A stretch of 64,000 nt of DNA, taken from contig NZ_JAIGNS010000001.1 of NCBI RefSeq assembly GCF_019711615.1, forward strand, positions 62,001-126,000, in the 5' to 3' direction. Source of the stretch: Qipengyuania intermedia. GTDB lineage: Bacteria > Pseudomonadota > Alphaproteobacteria > Sphingomonadales > Sphingomonadaceae. The translations under genes and the position numbers were made by a program. Positions 1 through 8,206 of this stretch are shown here, one piece after another; position 1 is the stretch's first letter, and the number at the start of each line of letters is the position of its first letter. The notes below the pieces were generated by a model. That model searched no databases, was not told where the DNA came from, and was given only the letters and a program-made list of their open reading frames with translations.

Positions 1-140
1 GATATGTCTTCCGGCGTCGCATCCATTTCCAAAATATTATCTCTCGCCCTCTAGCGCTCGCGCTCCAGACGGCCGACCCATCAATCGCGCGCCAGCGCGC
101 TGCGATCCTGTCGGCACGTTTCGAGGTCGTAAAATCAAGC

Positions 141-1940
141 GTGAGAAGAATGATAGAACAAGGAACAGCCCTGACCGGGCCGCAGATCGAGGCGCTCTTC
201 CGGCAGGAATTGGAAAGCGAGCTGAGAGCCATCGTGGATTTCGCCTTCAGCGACGGGGCCTGGGCCGATGAGGCGTTGAGGATCGCATCTGACGATCGCG
301 AGAAATACGGTTTCTTGAGGTCGCCTGATCGCCATCGACCCGAGTTTGTCGAGCTCGCCCTCGGCCTCTTCCCAGATGAAATGGTGACGCAGCGGCTGGC
401 CGGCGTCGGCGCTTCGACTGGCTCGAGCAATATCGCGGTGGCGCGCACGCACCTGATCCGTGCCCGCGCTGTTGCCGGGGCCAAGATCCAGAACCTGTAC
501 GATGACGAAGCCATGGATGCACCCGATCCCATCGCAGTTCTAATGGGTGAATTTCACGATCCAAGTCAGGCCACCCTCCCCTTGCCCGCGACAGCCGTCG
601 TCCCGGCCGAGAATACTCAAACCCCAAAGGATGTGCGCGAATGCAAGTTCGACTACTACGACGAGCGTCGCTTCTCGGAAATCATCGAAGAGGTCGCGGC
701 AGACTTGAAGACCGAAGGAATATGGAGCGGAAAGCTAGATCAACAGCGCAGGATTATGCGCACCTTCGCCTGGATCACGGGTGACAGAGAGCTTGGCTCT
801 TACACGCACCGTGACGTGGCTGCTTTTAAGAAGGCACTCCTCAAGCTGCCAAAGCGCTTCAAATTCGGAACGCCTCAGAAGGGGGCGATGTCTCGACCCT
901 TTGATCAAATAGCTAGGGAGTTGGCTTCCGCAAAATCCGGTGAGCCGAGAAGCAAGAAAACTGTCAACCGCGATCTCAGCACCATGAGTACGGTTGCCAA
1001 ACACCTCGAGCAGACTGCCTGGAAGCCAAAAATAGAGGGCAGCAAGGTAATGAACTTTGCTGGCGCGACCATCGGAATCAAGGAAGGTAAAAGCACCGAA
1101 TTGAGGCCGGTTTGGACGAAAGAGCACCTTCGGTGCCTATTCACATCCCCGATCTTCACCGGCGGTGGCGCTGGCAAGAAACGATTGAAGAACAGCGAGC
1201 ATAGCCCGCGGGTTTGGCACGATGCAGCGTATTTTGCTCCGCTGCTCTGGTACTATACGCATGCATGTCGGGAAGAGATCTGCGGGATCGAGATAGCTGA
1301 TGTCTTCGCCGACGTCCCTGTCCCATTCATCTGGATTCGTAATAATAAGACCCGCGGGGTGGACGGCGAGATGGCTGGTGAGAAGCGCCCCGCCCGCCGC
1401 AGAGAGATCCCGATACACCCCGAACTAATCCGCTTGGGATTTCTGCAGTACGTTGAGAAAATTCGCCAGAACGGTCACACCGAGGTGTTCCCAGAATTGT
1501 ACCTCCAGCAATCCAAAAGAGGTGGCGCCCAGTTCTACTATAGAGCGTGGACACACATGGTGGACTGGATCGAAGACCGCATGACCATTCCGATCGATGA
1601 GAATGGCAAGAAAACCGACATCCACTCGATTAGAGCGCTGGGATCTTCTTTCTATGAGGTCGAGGGCGTGAATCCAATCATGCGCGCCGATCTAATGGGG
1701 CACGAGCGTGAGGGGACGAATGCGCGCCACTACTCTAAGCGGGTGGACGCGGAGGGTCTGTCCGTGGTTCTAGGTGAGCGCCTACAGATGCTCTGCAAGT
1801 ATGTTCCTGTGATCACTGACCACCTAAATGCAGCGCCTATCAGCTTCTTGCCATTGGACAGCAGGTCTCGAGTGGGTTCAGGTCGGCCAAGAAAAGCTCG
1901 AAGTGATGCCGGGACTTCCAAGTCTAAATCGGGCAATTAA
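141..1940 (+). CDS. large tyrosine recombinase (phage/island integrase)
   Basis: This is a site-specific DNA recombinase of the tyrosine (phage integrase) family, expected to cut and rejoin DNA at attachment sites of an integrative element. Counting from GTG 141, the catalytic set is visible in the C-terminal third: Arg377 in THACREEICGIE, His495 and Arg498 in HSIRALG, His521 in MGHEREG and the nucleophile Tyr531 in ARHYSKR. The middle region (about 190-290) resembles an SAM-like core-binding domain. At 599 residues it is much longer than lambda-type integrases and belongs to the long-N-terminus group common in proteobacterial islands. The start could equally be the ATG at 150. A GCGCGC-CA-GCGCGC inverted repeat lies upstream at 87-100. 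An AlpA-like gene follows on the same strand, the usual int/xis pairing. All catalytic residues are present, so it is probably functional. Confidence 0.9.
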   Translation: MRRMIEQGTALTGPQIEALFRQELESELRAIVDFAFSDGAWADEALRIASDDREKYGFLRSPDRHRPEFVELALGLFPDEMVTQRLAGVGASTGSSNIAVARTHLIRARAVAGAKIQNLYDDEAMDAPDPIAVLMGEFHDPSQATLPLPATAVVPAENTQTPKDVRECKFDYYDERRFSEIIEEVAADLKTEGIWSGKLDQQRRIMRTFAWITGDRELGSYTHRDVAAFKKALLKLPKRFKFGTPQKGAMSRPFDQIARELASAKSGEPRSKKTVNRDLSTMSTVAKHLEQTAWKPKIEGSKVMNFAGATIGIKEGKSTELRPVWTKEHLRCLFTSPIFTGGGAGKKRLKNSEHSPRVWHDAAYFAPLLWYYTHACREEICGIEIADVFADVPVPFIWIRNNKTRGVDGEMAGEKRPARRREIPIHPELIRLGFLQYVEKIRQNGHTEVFPELYLQQSKRGGAQFYYRAWTHMVDWIEDRMTIPIDENGKKTDIHSIRALGSSFYEVEGVNPIMRADLMGHEREGTNARHYSKRVDAEGLSVVLGERLQMLCKYVPVITDHLNAAPISFLPLDSRSRVGSGRPRKARSDAGTSKSKSGN

Positions 1941-2112
1941 AGGCGTTGTCTATAGTAATTCCCACCGAGCGGGCGATGATTTGGACCTTCGACATCTGCT
2001 TCGGCCAACCCAAGCTTAAGGTGGCCCTAGGCGCGTCACTTCGCTGATCTTGAACTGCGCGAACTGATGGCTGTTTCGAAACCGATCGATCATATTGTGG
2101 ATGGAGAAACTG

Positions 2113-2598
2113 ATGGCGGATCCCGATAAATTCTCGACGGGCTGGCCTGCGTTGATGTCATCCGAGATGGCGGCTCGCTATCTCTCTGTAGATGAACAGA
2201 CGCTATTTCGACTCGCCGATCAATTCAACAATCCGGCAATCGAGATTGAGAGCTTATCGATCAGGTGGCGAAAGCAAGATCTCGACCGTCTGATTAAAAA
2301 ATTGCCGCTAGTCTCACCAAGCGTGAGAGAAGCCGACAGACCACGGCTGTTGAAGCTTGATAGTTCACAACTCAATGAACTCGCAGAGCAAGTTGCACGA
2401 CGCATCGATCGCACCCAACCAAACACTACAGCTAAGCTGATATCCATAAACGACGCCTGTGCTATTCTCGGTCTTGGGCGTACAAGCATCTACAGGATGA
2501 TCAAAGATGGAGCTTTGCAGGCTCGACGGATTGGTCGCCGAACTCTGCTTTCAAGAGAAGAGATAGAGGCGTTCCTCGATGGTTCAAACCGGGCCTAA
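2113..2598 (+). CDS. AlpA/excisionase-like helix-turn-helix protein
   Basis: This is a DNA-binding protein of the excisionase/AlpA (MerR-like HTH_17) type, 161 residues. The C-terminal 50 residues carry the typical pattern: ISINDACAILGLG, then RTSIYRMIKDG, then a basic RRIGRRTLLSREEIEAFL segment. A second, more degenerate HTH-like unit sits near the N-terminus (MSSEMAARYLSVDEQTLF), which suggests a duplication. I chose ATG 2113 because GGAG at 2103-2106 lies 6 nt upstream; the reading frame stays open to TTG 2095 and ATG 2101. It lies 172 bp behind the integrase on the same strand, so I infer that it controls excision or integrase expression of the same element. The element itself probably extends to the left, outside the window. 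Confidence 0.75.
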   Translation: MADPDKFSTGWPALMSSEMAARYLSVDEQTLFRLADQFNNPAIEIESLSIRWRKQDLDRLIKKLPLVSPSVREADRPRLLKLDSSQLNELAEQVARRIDRTQPNTTAKLISINDACAILGLGRTSIYRMIKDGALQARRIGRRTLLSREEIEAFLDGSNRA

Positions 2599-2664
2599 AT
2601 TCCGTTGATCTGGTCACCGGCTACGAGTGGTGCGTCTAATTTTTTGCCCCAGCGGGTATTCTAG

Positions 2665-2693
2665 TTGACAACCGCAGAGGGTGATCGCTATCG
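2665..2693 (+). promoter_or_regulatory. putative sigma-70 promoter of tRNA-Leu
   Basis: TTGACA (2665-2670) is followed after 17 nt by CTATCG (2688-2693), a perfect -35 box with a weak -10 box. It lies about 48 nt before the tRNA-Leu 5' end, with no other gene between them. Confidence 0.45.
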
Positions 2694-2740
2694 GCCCCCA
2701 CCTACCCGCTGTCACAGATGATTTTTCCCGACAGCCGTGT

Positions 2741-2827
2741 GCCCAGATGGCGGAATTGGTAGACGCACCGTCTTCAGGTGGCGGCGCTCGCAAGGGCGTG
2801 GAGGTTCGAGTCCTCTTCTGGGCACCA
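2741..2827 (+). tRNA. tRNA-Leu (CAG)
   Basis: The acceptor stem GCCCAGA pairs with TCTGGGC, followed by discriminator A and an encoded CCA (2825-2827). The D-arm (GGCGGAATTGGTAGAC) and long variable arm are typical of class II tRNA-Leu. The anticodon stem CCGTC/GGCGG encloses the loop TTCAGGT, giving anticodon CAG. The T-arm is GGAGG-TTCGAGT-CCTCT. tRNA genes are common integration targets. Here an integrase lies on its 5' side and defence genes on its 3' side. I could not find a second copy of its 3' end in the window. Confidence 0.95.
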
Positions 2828-3236
2828 CTTTTTACGGATTTGGCGAAAATCCGCCAGTTCTAAAGCGCCCTGTTGAAGCAGTTGAGAGCTTTATGACGAG
2901 CCGCTCGCTAAAAGTTAGCGTTGCGCCCTCACCCCAGGCATCCGAGTTGCTCGCGAGTGACCCAGATTCCGCTGTTCGCGCTCGATAGAGCGGATGTCAG
3001 TTGTAAACAGCAGCTCGGACGGACTAAGATACGTGCGGCGGAGGACCTCTAGCAACTAATCCAGTGTAATGGGCTCCTCTTCGCCAGCAATTGCGAATTC
3101 TGATCTATCTTACCCTGACGCTCAAGGGTGATCGCGGCAACGCGTTGCGACACGTTATGCCTTAAATCTGAGGAGATCAGACAAAGATACACGTGCATTC
3201 GACGAATGTAGATCGCCTTTCCCCGCTCGCTGGAGA
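2828..3236. other. intergenic stretch with several small inverted repeats
   Basis: About 400 bases without a supportable gene. I see a hairpin CGGATTT-GGCGA-AAATCCG (2835-2853) right behind the tRNA, a perfect hairpin CGCTAA-AAG-TTAGCG (2906-2920), a 12-bp palindrome GCAACGCGTTGC (3137-3148) and CATTCG-A-CGAATG (3196-3208). None is followed by a clear T-run, so they are weak terminator candidates at best. Short ORFs here show no protein-like composition. Confidence 0.4.
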
Positions 3237-3668
3237 TCAGGAATTGGTTGTCCCGCCCCCTTCATCCGCGTCGACGAGTTGCTTACCGTCCTCGCGCAGC
3301 ATTTCGAGAAGTTCGCGAATGAGGCCCTCGAAGAGGGAGACCATAAGCTGTAACTTTCCTTCCGCATCGTCCTCGGCCGGATCGAACAAGAAATTGGATT
3401 GCAGCGTGAGGTTGTCATCGGACAAATATACGCTCCCGAAGCGGTAATTCGAGTTGAACTCATTGGCGTCGTTCAAGTCGAACGAAGAGGGAAATTCGCT
3501 CCATCCTGCCACGAACTGGAGCGATCCGGGTTCGTAGACTTGCGCGAGGATGCGAGTGCCGCTGAAGCTGCTCCTGACTACGCCGCGTTCGACCTCCTCC
3601 GCCTTGTAGCCGAGCCGCGAGAGCAGTTCCGCCAAAGTCGGGACTGAGATTTCTTGTTCCTGCGTCAT
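3237..3668 (-). CDS. YbjN-domain protein
   Basis: A 143-residue acidic protein that looks like the YbjN family (PF10722, "putative bacterial sensory transduction regulator"). The N-terminal half has the YbjN pattern of a short helix (TLAELLSRLGYKAEEV) followed by strands. The signature region is NEFNSNYRFGSVYLSDDNLTL, close to the family's "N-x-WN-x-RF-xx-x-YLD-x-DG" core, and is followed by a helix (LMVSLFEGLIRELLEML). YbjN proteins share the fold of type III secretion chaperones and are thought to bind proteins; no enzymatic activity is expected. The start is ATG 3668, with GAGGTG overlapping the stop of the upstream winged-helix gene 9 nt away, so the two are almost certainly one transcript. 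Confidence 0.65.
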   Translation of the reverse strand: MTQEQEISVPTLAELLSRLGYKAEEVERGVVRSSFSGTRILAQVYEPGSLQFVAGWSEFPSSFDLNDANEFNSNYRFGSVYLSDDNLTLQSNFLFDPAEDDAEGKLQLMVSLFEGLIRELLEMLREDGKQLVDADEGGGTTNS

Positions 3669-3677
3669 AAAGTCACC

Positions 3678-4478
3678 TCAGACAGTTGCGAACCGATTGT
3701 CCGCTACGTGGTTGTGGTCGTTTGCAATGTCCGGCAATCTAGGCGAGTCGGCAAACTCGACGCGATGCGCCTCTTCGTGTTCCACAACAAAGTCGTCCAC
3801 GAACGTCAGCCGCCCCGCTTTCTGGAGACGTCCCAGGTGGTTCTCAAGTTGACTGTTTTCGGAGAATGTGAGCGATTCCCGCCTAACAAGCTCCCTCGGT
3901 ATCTCGACCCTTATCTCGATCCTACGCGATGACCCATCGCCCGCAGCCCTTCGGCCACGGGGCGTCAGACGGCTTAAGACCTTGCGTCCGGCCTTCCGAG
4001 AGGTAACGAGACCTTCTAGCTTGAGAGCAGTCAACAGCCGGGACATCGTCTCCGGGCGTACATCAGCGGCTTCCGCGAGCTCGCTGGTCGCCATCGCTTT
4101 TGTGCCCTTTAAACCCTTAAGGAGCTTGAGGACCTTCTCACGGGCTCCAGCGGCCTCGGGGTCTATGGGTATCGTTACGCCCTGCGGTCGCCTACGCGCC
4201 GCGATCGTAGCGAACATCACGTTTGCATCGAGCAGGGATTTGACCAAACGTCGCGGGTCCAAGTCCTCGTCGTCCGTACCAACTTCGGACCGAAACGCGG
4301 CCAGTTGGTCGCGCATGCGCGACAGCGCGCTGCGATCTTCACTGAAGACGCCATCCATGAACACCGTCATGAGTTGTTCGTTGACGCGCTGCGCGGCTGT
4401 CCAGTTGCCGGCCGCGATAGTCTGCCGCATGGAGGCAAGCACGCGCTCGAGCGCTCCGGCATGATCCAAGGTCTTCAT
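3678..4478 (-). CDS. winged-helix (MarR-like) protein of a nitrilase-linked module
   Basis: A 266-residue protein. Residues about 115-180 form a probable winged helix-turn-helix: MATSELAEAADVRPETMSRLLTALKLEGLV followed by a basic wing (SRKAGRKVLSRLTPRGRRA). The first 110 residues are helical and of unknown type, and the C-terminal 80 are acidic and histidine-rich. I chose ATG 4478 over the upstream GTG 4499 because CGGAAAAA lies directly in front of it. A candidate promoter on the minus strand, TTGACG-N17-TCTGAT, overlaps the palindromic repeats at 4527-4544, so the protein may bind there and control itself and the divergent nitrilase-like gene. It could also be an effector-associated regulator rather than a classical MarR repressor. 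Confidence 0.6.
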   Translation of the reverse strand: MKTLDHAGALERVLASMRQTIAAGNWTAAQRVNEQLMTVFMDGVFSEDRSALSRMRDQLAAFRSEVGTDDEDLDPRRLVKSLLDANVMFATIAARRRPQGVTIPIDPEAAGAREKVLKLLKGLKGTKAMATSELAEAADVRPETMSRLLTALKLEGLVTSRKAGRKVLSRLTPRGRRAAGDGSSRRIEIRVEIPRELVRRESLTFSENSQLENHLGRLQKAGRLTFVDDFVVEHEEAHRVEFADSPRLPDIANDHNHVADNRFATV

Positions 4479-4526
4479 TTTTTCCGTTCCTGTAGACACT
4501 CTAGCAATCAGACCCTAACAAATACC

Positions 4527-4544
4527 TGACGTCAAGTGATGTCA
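4527..4544. promoter_or_regulatory. tandem palindromic operator candidate
   Basis: TGACGTCA (4527-4534) and TGATGTCA (4537-4544) are two near-identical 8-bp dyads separated by 2 bp. They lie in the 76-bp gap between the leftward winged-helix gene and the rightward nitrilase-like gene, and overlap the predicted -35 box of the leftward promoter. This arrangement suits a dimeric wHTH regulator. Binding is inferred. Confidence 0.45.
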
Positions 4545-4554
4545 CATATCTAGT

Positions 4555-6138
4555 ATGAGCGCGATGGCCACACAAGAACCTTCTGACCTCCTCACATCCA
4601 TCATTGCTCTCCTCAGAGATTTTTGGCGTCGAAATGAGGGAAATGCGGGGTTCCGCACGGCGACGCTCCGGGCGGCAGAGGCGATCATGCCTGCCCCTTC
4701 CGACAAGGAGGCGCACGAGCGCGATCTGGCGGAACTGCTGGCGAGCGAACCCGTTGCCACCGCCGTAGGACTGCTCGGCGCTGAGCCTGGAGAGCTTTCC
4801 GCCGAGGATCTCGCCGCCCTGCTAGCAGCCGCGCAGTCCTTGGACGAGTGGCATCGGCCGATCGCGAACGACCTGTCCGGCGAAACATGGCAAGTGCGAA
4901 CAGCGCCCCATATCGAGGCCCAGACGCGCCTGAATGTCGAGGGGGTCTACAACACCAACAAGAATCTGGGCCTCCTCGTGCCACGGCATTGTTCAGACTT
5001 CCATCTATGCCCCACGGATTGGCTTGAGGCGGAAGTCCTCAAGGATTTCGCTACGGGAGACGAGACGACGGTCCATTTCGACGCGCGGCACTACCTCCAG
5101 TTCACTTGCATGCTTCCGGTGAGGATAACAGCGAGTGCTCCGGACGGCGGCGCCGGTCCGGACAGGGCCATCGCGGTGGAGCGAAAAGGAGTGGCCGCGG
5201 ATGTTCTCGTACCGAATCGCGACACCCCTCACCGAATCCTTGTCGCTCCCGTGCTGGAGGCGAAAGACGAGGTCACCTTGTCCAGCAACGGAACGCGCTA
5301 TCGCGTCGTATCGCACGATTTCGAGGATCGAGCTGCAACCATCGTGGAAGCCGCGTACACGCAGCAGGGCTCGATCCTCTTCATCCCCGAGATGGCGCTC
5401 TCAGACTCTAGCTACCGAGCGCTGAGAGCGGCGCTTCGTGCTAGTCACAGCACCTCAAGCGCAGGTGGTACCCTGCCACACCTTGCGTACGCCATCGTGG
5501 GGGTCATGTCGCACGAGGGCGTCAGCCCGCGCAACTTTGTCGCCGTCCTTGCGGGTAACGGTCGGGTCCTTGCCGAGCAGGACAAGATCAGCAGATGGGA
5601 CCTGACGCCGGAAGAACAGCGCTGGCTCGGGCTCGGCAAAGACGACGACATTCTCCCAGACTCGTTAAAGGAATCGATCGCCCCGGCGGAACGCGTCACC
5701 CTACTTGACCTTCCTGGGTTCGGACGCCTCATGGTCCTCATCTGTGCGGACATGAGCATCGAAGAGCCAGGCGACTTCCTTTACGTCAACGGAGGCGTGA
5801 ACTGGGTCTATGCCCCCATCATGGACCGGACGTGGCGACCGAAGCGCGACGGAAGTGAGGAGAACTGGATCGTGGCTCGCTCGCTGCGCGCCGCGCGCGC
5901 ATCACGGGGTAACGTGGTAGTGACAAACAGCATGCCGCTGACAACGGTTTGCAACGAGACCAATGCCGCCCGGGGGATCGGTTATCCGCCCTCGCCAGTT
6001 TGCCACGTTGCCCTCATGCTTGACGGGCGCGACCAGAACCCCGCCAGTGCATTCAAGGACGTTGACCTCCGAAGGAGTGACGTGGTGGTTTGCGAAGATT
6101 GGTACGATGGTTGGGAAACGTTCTTTCCCCCGAAATGA
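4555..6138 (+). CDS. nitrilase-superfamily (carbon-nitrogen hydrolase)-like protein
   Basis: A 527-residue protein whose C-terminal half reads as a carbon-nitrogen hydrolase domain. The Glu-Lys-Cys triad can be placed at Glu279 (LFIPEMALSD), Lys344 (EQDKISRWDL) and Cys397 (MVLICADMS). Behind it comes the family-typical WIVARSLRAARASRGNVVVTNS segment. Such enzymes hydrolyse or transfer amide and nitrile groups through a cysteine thioester. The first 260 residues match nothing I recognise and may be a sensor or partner-binding region. The start may be ATG 4555 or 4564; neither has a strong ribosome-binding site and the leader is very short. The gene is divergent from the winged-helix/YbjN pair and sits among defence genes. 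Nitrilase domains are known fused to reverse transcriptases in DRT type 1 defence systems, but no reverse transcriptase is present here. A metabolic amidase remains possible. Confidence 0.65.
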   Translation: MSAMATQEPSDLLTSIIALLRDFWRRNEGNAGFRTATLRAAEAIMPAPSDKEAHERDLAELLASEPVATAVGLLGAEPGELSAEDLAALLAAAQSLDEWHRPIANDLSGETWQVRTAPHIEAQTRLNVEGVYNTNKNLGLLVPRHCSDFHLCPTDWLEAEVLKDFATGDETTVHFDARHYLQFTCMLPVRITASAPDGGAGPDRAIAVERKGVAADVLVPNRDTPHRILVAPVLEAKDEVTLSSNGTRYRVVSHDFEDRAATIVEAAYTQQGSILFIPEMALSDSSYRALRAALRASHSTSSAGGTLPHLAYAIVGVMSHEGVSPRNFVAVLAGNGRVLAEQDKISRWDLTPEEQRWLGLGKDDDILPDSLKESIAPAERVTLLDLPGFGRLMVLICADMSIEEPGDFLYVNGGVNWVYAPIMDRTWRPKRDGSEENWIVARSLRAARASRGNVVVTNSMPLTTVCNETNAARGIGYPPSPVCHVALMLDGRDQNPASAFKDVDLRRSDVVVCEDWYDGWETFFPPK

Positions 6139-6263
6139 AAGCCGGTCCTTGGGCGCGAGCGATCAACATTGGCACGTGGTAGTCCATGGAGGGAAATCGC
6201 AGTGGTCGGAATTAGACGCACACTTTGGCGGCTCGAATGTACCGGGGTCCGTGCGGCGTTCGA

Positions 6264-7643
6264 TCATTGTCGCGCTTTTATGAGCCGAGAGGCATTGCGC
6301 TGGTTCGAACCCTCGAGCCGCTCAGTGATTGATTTCAGAGCCTCGTAGCGCCGGCGCCGTTCAGCTCCAATGTTAGCTGCGGAGTGCGCACCGATCCCTG
6401 CTATGAATCCTAAGGCTCCCACTCCGGTCGCGAACATTGCTCCAGCGCCTAACGAGCTGGCTACTGCGACGCGTGCTCCGCGGTCACCGAACTCTGCGCC
6501 GCGTTCTTCAAGCGGTATATGCTTCTTTCTGAAAGCCGAAAAGGCGATCAGGGCGAGGCCCAGAGCAGAGGGCGCAAAATCCTCAATGCCGACCTCAGCA
6601 GGGGGGCCTAATACTGAATCAATTTGGCCGTGCAGTTCCGACTCAGGGATCCCGCTGTCGATGACGCCAGCAACCGCGCCAGCGCTTAGTAGATCCCCAT
6701 AGACTTCTGAGGTGGTAACCACATCGATGCTGGGGTACCGCTCTATAGCTTGCTGCACATACGCGACTGACTCGGTCGCCTTGGCTTGTATTTCATCAAC
6801 GACATTCCCCTCTTCATCGAGAACCTGAATGTCATAGCCCGGCTGATTGGACGAAGATGCCAGGTAAGCATGCAGCCCGTCTTCAAGCTGACCTGCGTTC
6901 AGTTGGTCGACCAGCTGAATTTCGAATAGCTTGCCTTTGACCCCACTCACTAAGCCGATAAGCTCTTCTGGAGATTTATCGGCGATAGCCTCTGAGAAGG
7001 TTTCTCCTCCTTCTGCCTGACGCGGATAAGCTCGCGAGTACGCATCTTCAATCTGTGGCGGTATCGCCTCGGGCAACTGCATTGCGGCGGAAAGTGTTAT
7101 GCCGCCGACTGTCAGCATATCGAGAATCTGTCCCTTGTCCCCTTTCTTGACGGCCTCACGGATAGCCGCATTTTGCTCGGAGGTTATCTGCTCGGACCTT
7201 TTGGCCGCTTGAGCGCAGCGCGCCTCCATCTCAGACAGTTCCGTTTCGGTTATGAAAACGTCGAAAAGTCCTCCGCCCGACTTAAACAGGCCGCCAAGTG
7301 CACCAGTGGTGGTCCCACCAAGTAAAGGTGCCCCTTTCCGAGCCCTCCGGCCTAACCCGCTAATAGCGTCGGTAATCAGTCTTGCTGGTTTGTCGGTCTT
7401 CGCCCGAAGCACCGCCTGTATCTTAGGCTGCCAAGTTGGCGCGTTTGCCTCAAGCTCCTTGGCCATGCGCTCGGTCGCTCGTTCAATGCGCGATCCTAAT
7501 TTTTCGTGCGCTCCGCGCTGCTGCAAGCGGTGAAGACTGTCGCCCGACTTTCTGGCGGCGTCCTGAGCAGCCTTCTTGGTATAGCCCGCGACATCGGCAG
7601 CGACATTGGACATTCGATCGCGCAGATCTTTTTGCTTGCTCAT
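6264..7643 (-). CDS. PD-(D/E)XK-like nuclease domain protein with hydrophobic C-terminus
   Basis: A 459-residue protein of unknown family. Around residues 230-310 a restriction-endonuclease-like core can be read: a helix GKLFEIQLVDQL, then GYDIQVLDEEG, then VDEIQAKAT. Asp271, Gln286 and Lys288 form the D-x(n)-(E/Q)-x-K pattern. The N-terminal 80 residues are charged and helical. A glycine-rich stretch (GAPLLGGTTTGALGGLFKSGGG) follows, and near the C-terminus there are hydrophobic segments (SALGLALIAFSAF; SSLGAGAMFATGVGALGFIAGIGAH) that could insert in a membrane. I chose ATG 7643 because a GGGGGG run stands 5-6 nt upstream, in preference to GTG 7646. It is the second gene of a leftward pair, 53 nt behind the 147-residue protein. 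A defence or toxin nuclease is plausible; the fold assignment is mine from motif spacing only. Confidence 0.5.
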   Translation of the reverse strand: MSKQKDLRDRMSNVAADVAGYTKKAAQDAARKSGDSLHRLQQRGAHEKLGSRIERATERMAKELEANAPTWQPKIQAVLRAKTDKPARLITDAISGLGRRARKGAPLLGGTTTGALGGLFKSGGGLFDVFITETELSEMEARCAQAAKRSEQITSEQNAAIREAVKKGDKGQILDMLTVGGITLSAAMQLPEAIPPQIEDAYSRAYPRQAEGGETFSEAIADKSPEELIGLVSGVKGKLFEIQLVDQLNAGQLEDGLHAYLASSSNQPGYDIQVLDEEGNVVDEIQAKATESVAYVQQAIERYPSIDVVTTSEVYGDLLSAGAVAGVIDSGIPESELHGQIDSVLGPPAEVGIEDFAPSALGLALIAFSAFRKKHIPLEERGAEFGDRGARVAVASSLGAGAMFATGVGALGFIAGIGAHSAANIGAERRRRYEALKSITERLEGSNQRNASRLIKARQ

Positions 7644-7699
7644 CACTACCCCCCTGTTCGGTTATCCCTCTACCAAAAAGCCAAACCCGCCAAGGCCTT

Positions 7700-8143
7700 C
7701 TAGGCCAACATGCGGAGAATGGCCTCCTCGCGGGGTGCGCCTCCGTGACCAAAGAAGTCCTCCACCGCCCCCCTCACGGAGGGGACATTCTTATCTAACC
7801 AAAAGGCTGTTAACGGTTCTATTATAACCGCTCGGTCAGTAGCGCGCTTCACGCTTAACTCTTCCGCAATGAGATATGATGCCTCTCTCCGCAGGGTGCG
7901 CAAAGTATACGACATCCTCTGAACGCCGGCTGCGTAAAGAACGTTTAAAAAGAACAGTTCAAAACATCGGTGACCAAGAGGCTCAACTGCTTCCACTTGG
8001 ATCGGGGAGTGGTAAGGCTCGTAGCCATAGCCAGGATACATCGTCCAACCGTAGAATGCCCTTGGCTTCAAAGTAAGTCTCGTGGTCATACAGCACTGCT
8101 TAGCTTGCCGATTTTCGTCATGGTCCCAACCCATCGCATCCAA
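7700..8143 (-). CDS. hypothetical protein
   Basis: A 147-residue protein I do not recognise. The region from residue 20 on (TRLTLKPRAFYGWTMYPGYGYEPYHSPIQVEAVEP) is rich in aromatic residues and looks like a beta-structured domain, followed by a helix-rich half (FELFFLNVLYAAGVQRMSYTLRTLRREASYLIAEEL). Two starts are possible: ATG 8143, or ATG 8089 at the MTTRLTL segment. Neither has a strong ribosome-binding site. It is first of a leftward pair with the PD-(D/E)XK-like gene and is divergent from the GmrSD-type gene, separated by 63 bp. This suggests a cargo module, but the function is unknown. Confidence 0.5.
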   Translation of the reverse strand: MDAMGWDHDENRQAKQCCMTTRLTLKPRAFYGWTMYPGYGYEPYHSPIQVEAVEPLGHRCFELFFLNVLYAAGVQRMSYTLRTLRREASYLIAEELSVKRATDRAVIIEPLTAFWLDKNVPSVRGAVEDFFGHGGAPREEAILRMLA

Positions 8144-8206
8144 ACTTTGCGCTCAATATCTTAGCTGTTAGGGGAAACAAATATAAGCTATGTTTGGAGG
8201 GGCAGA

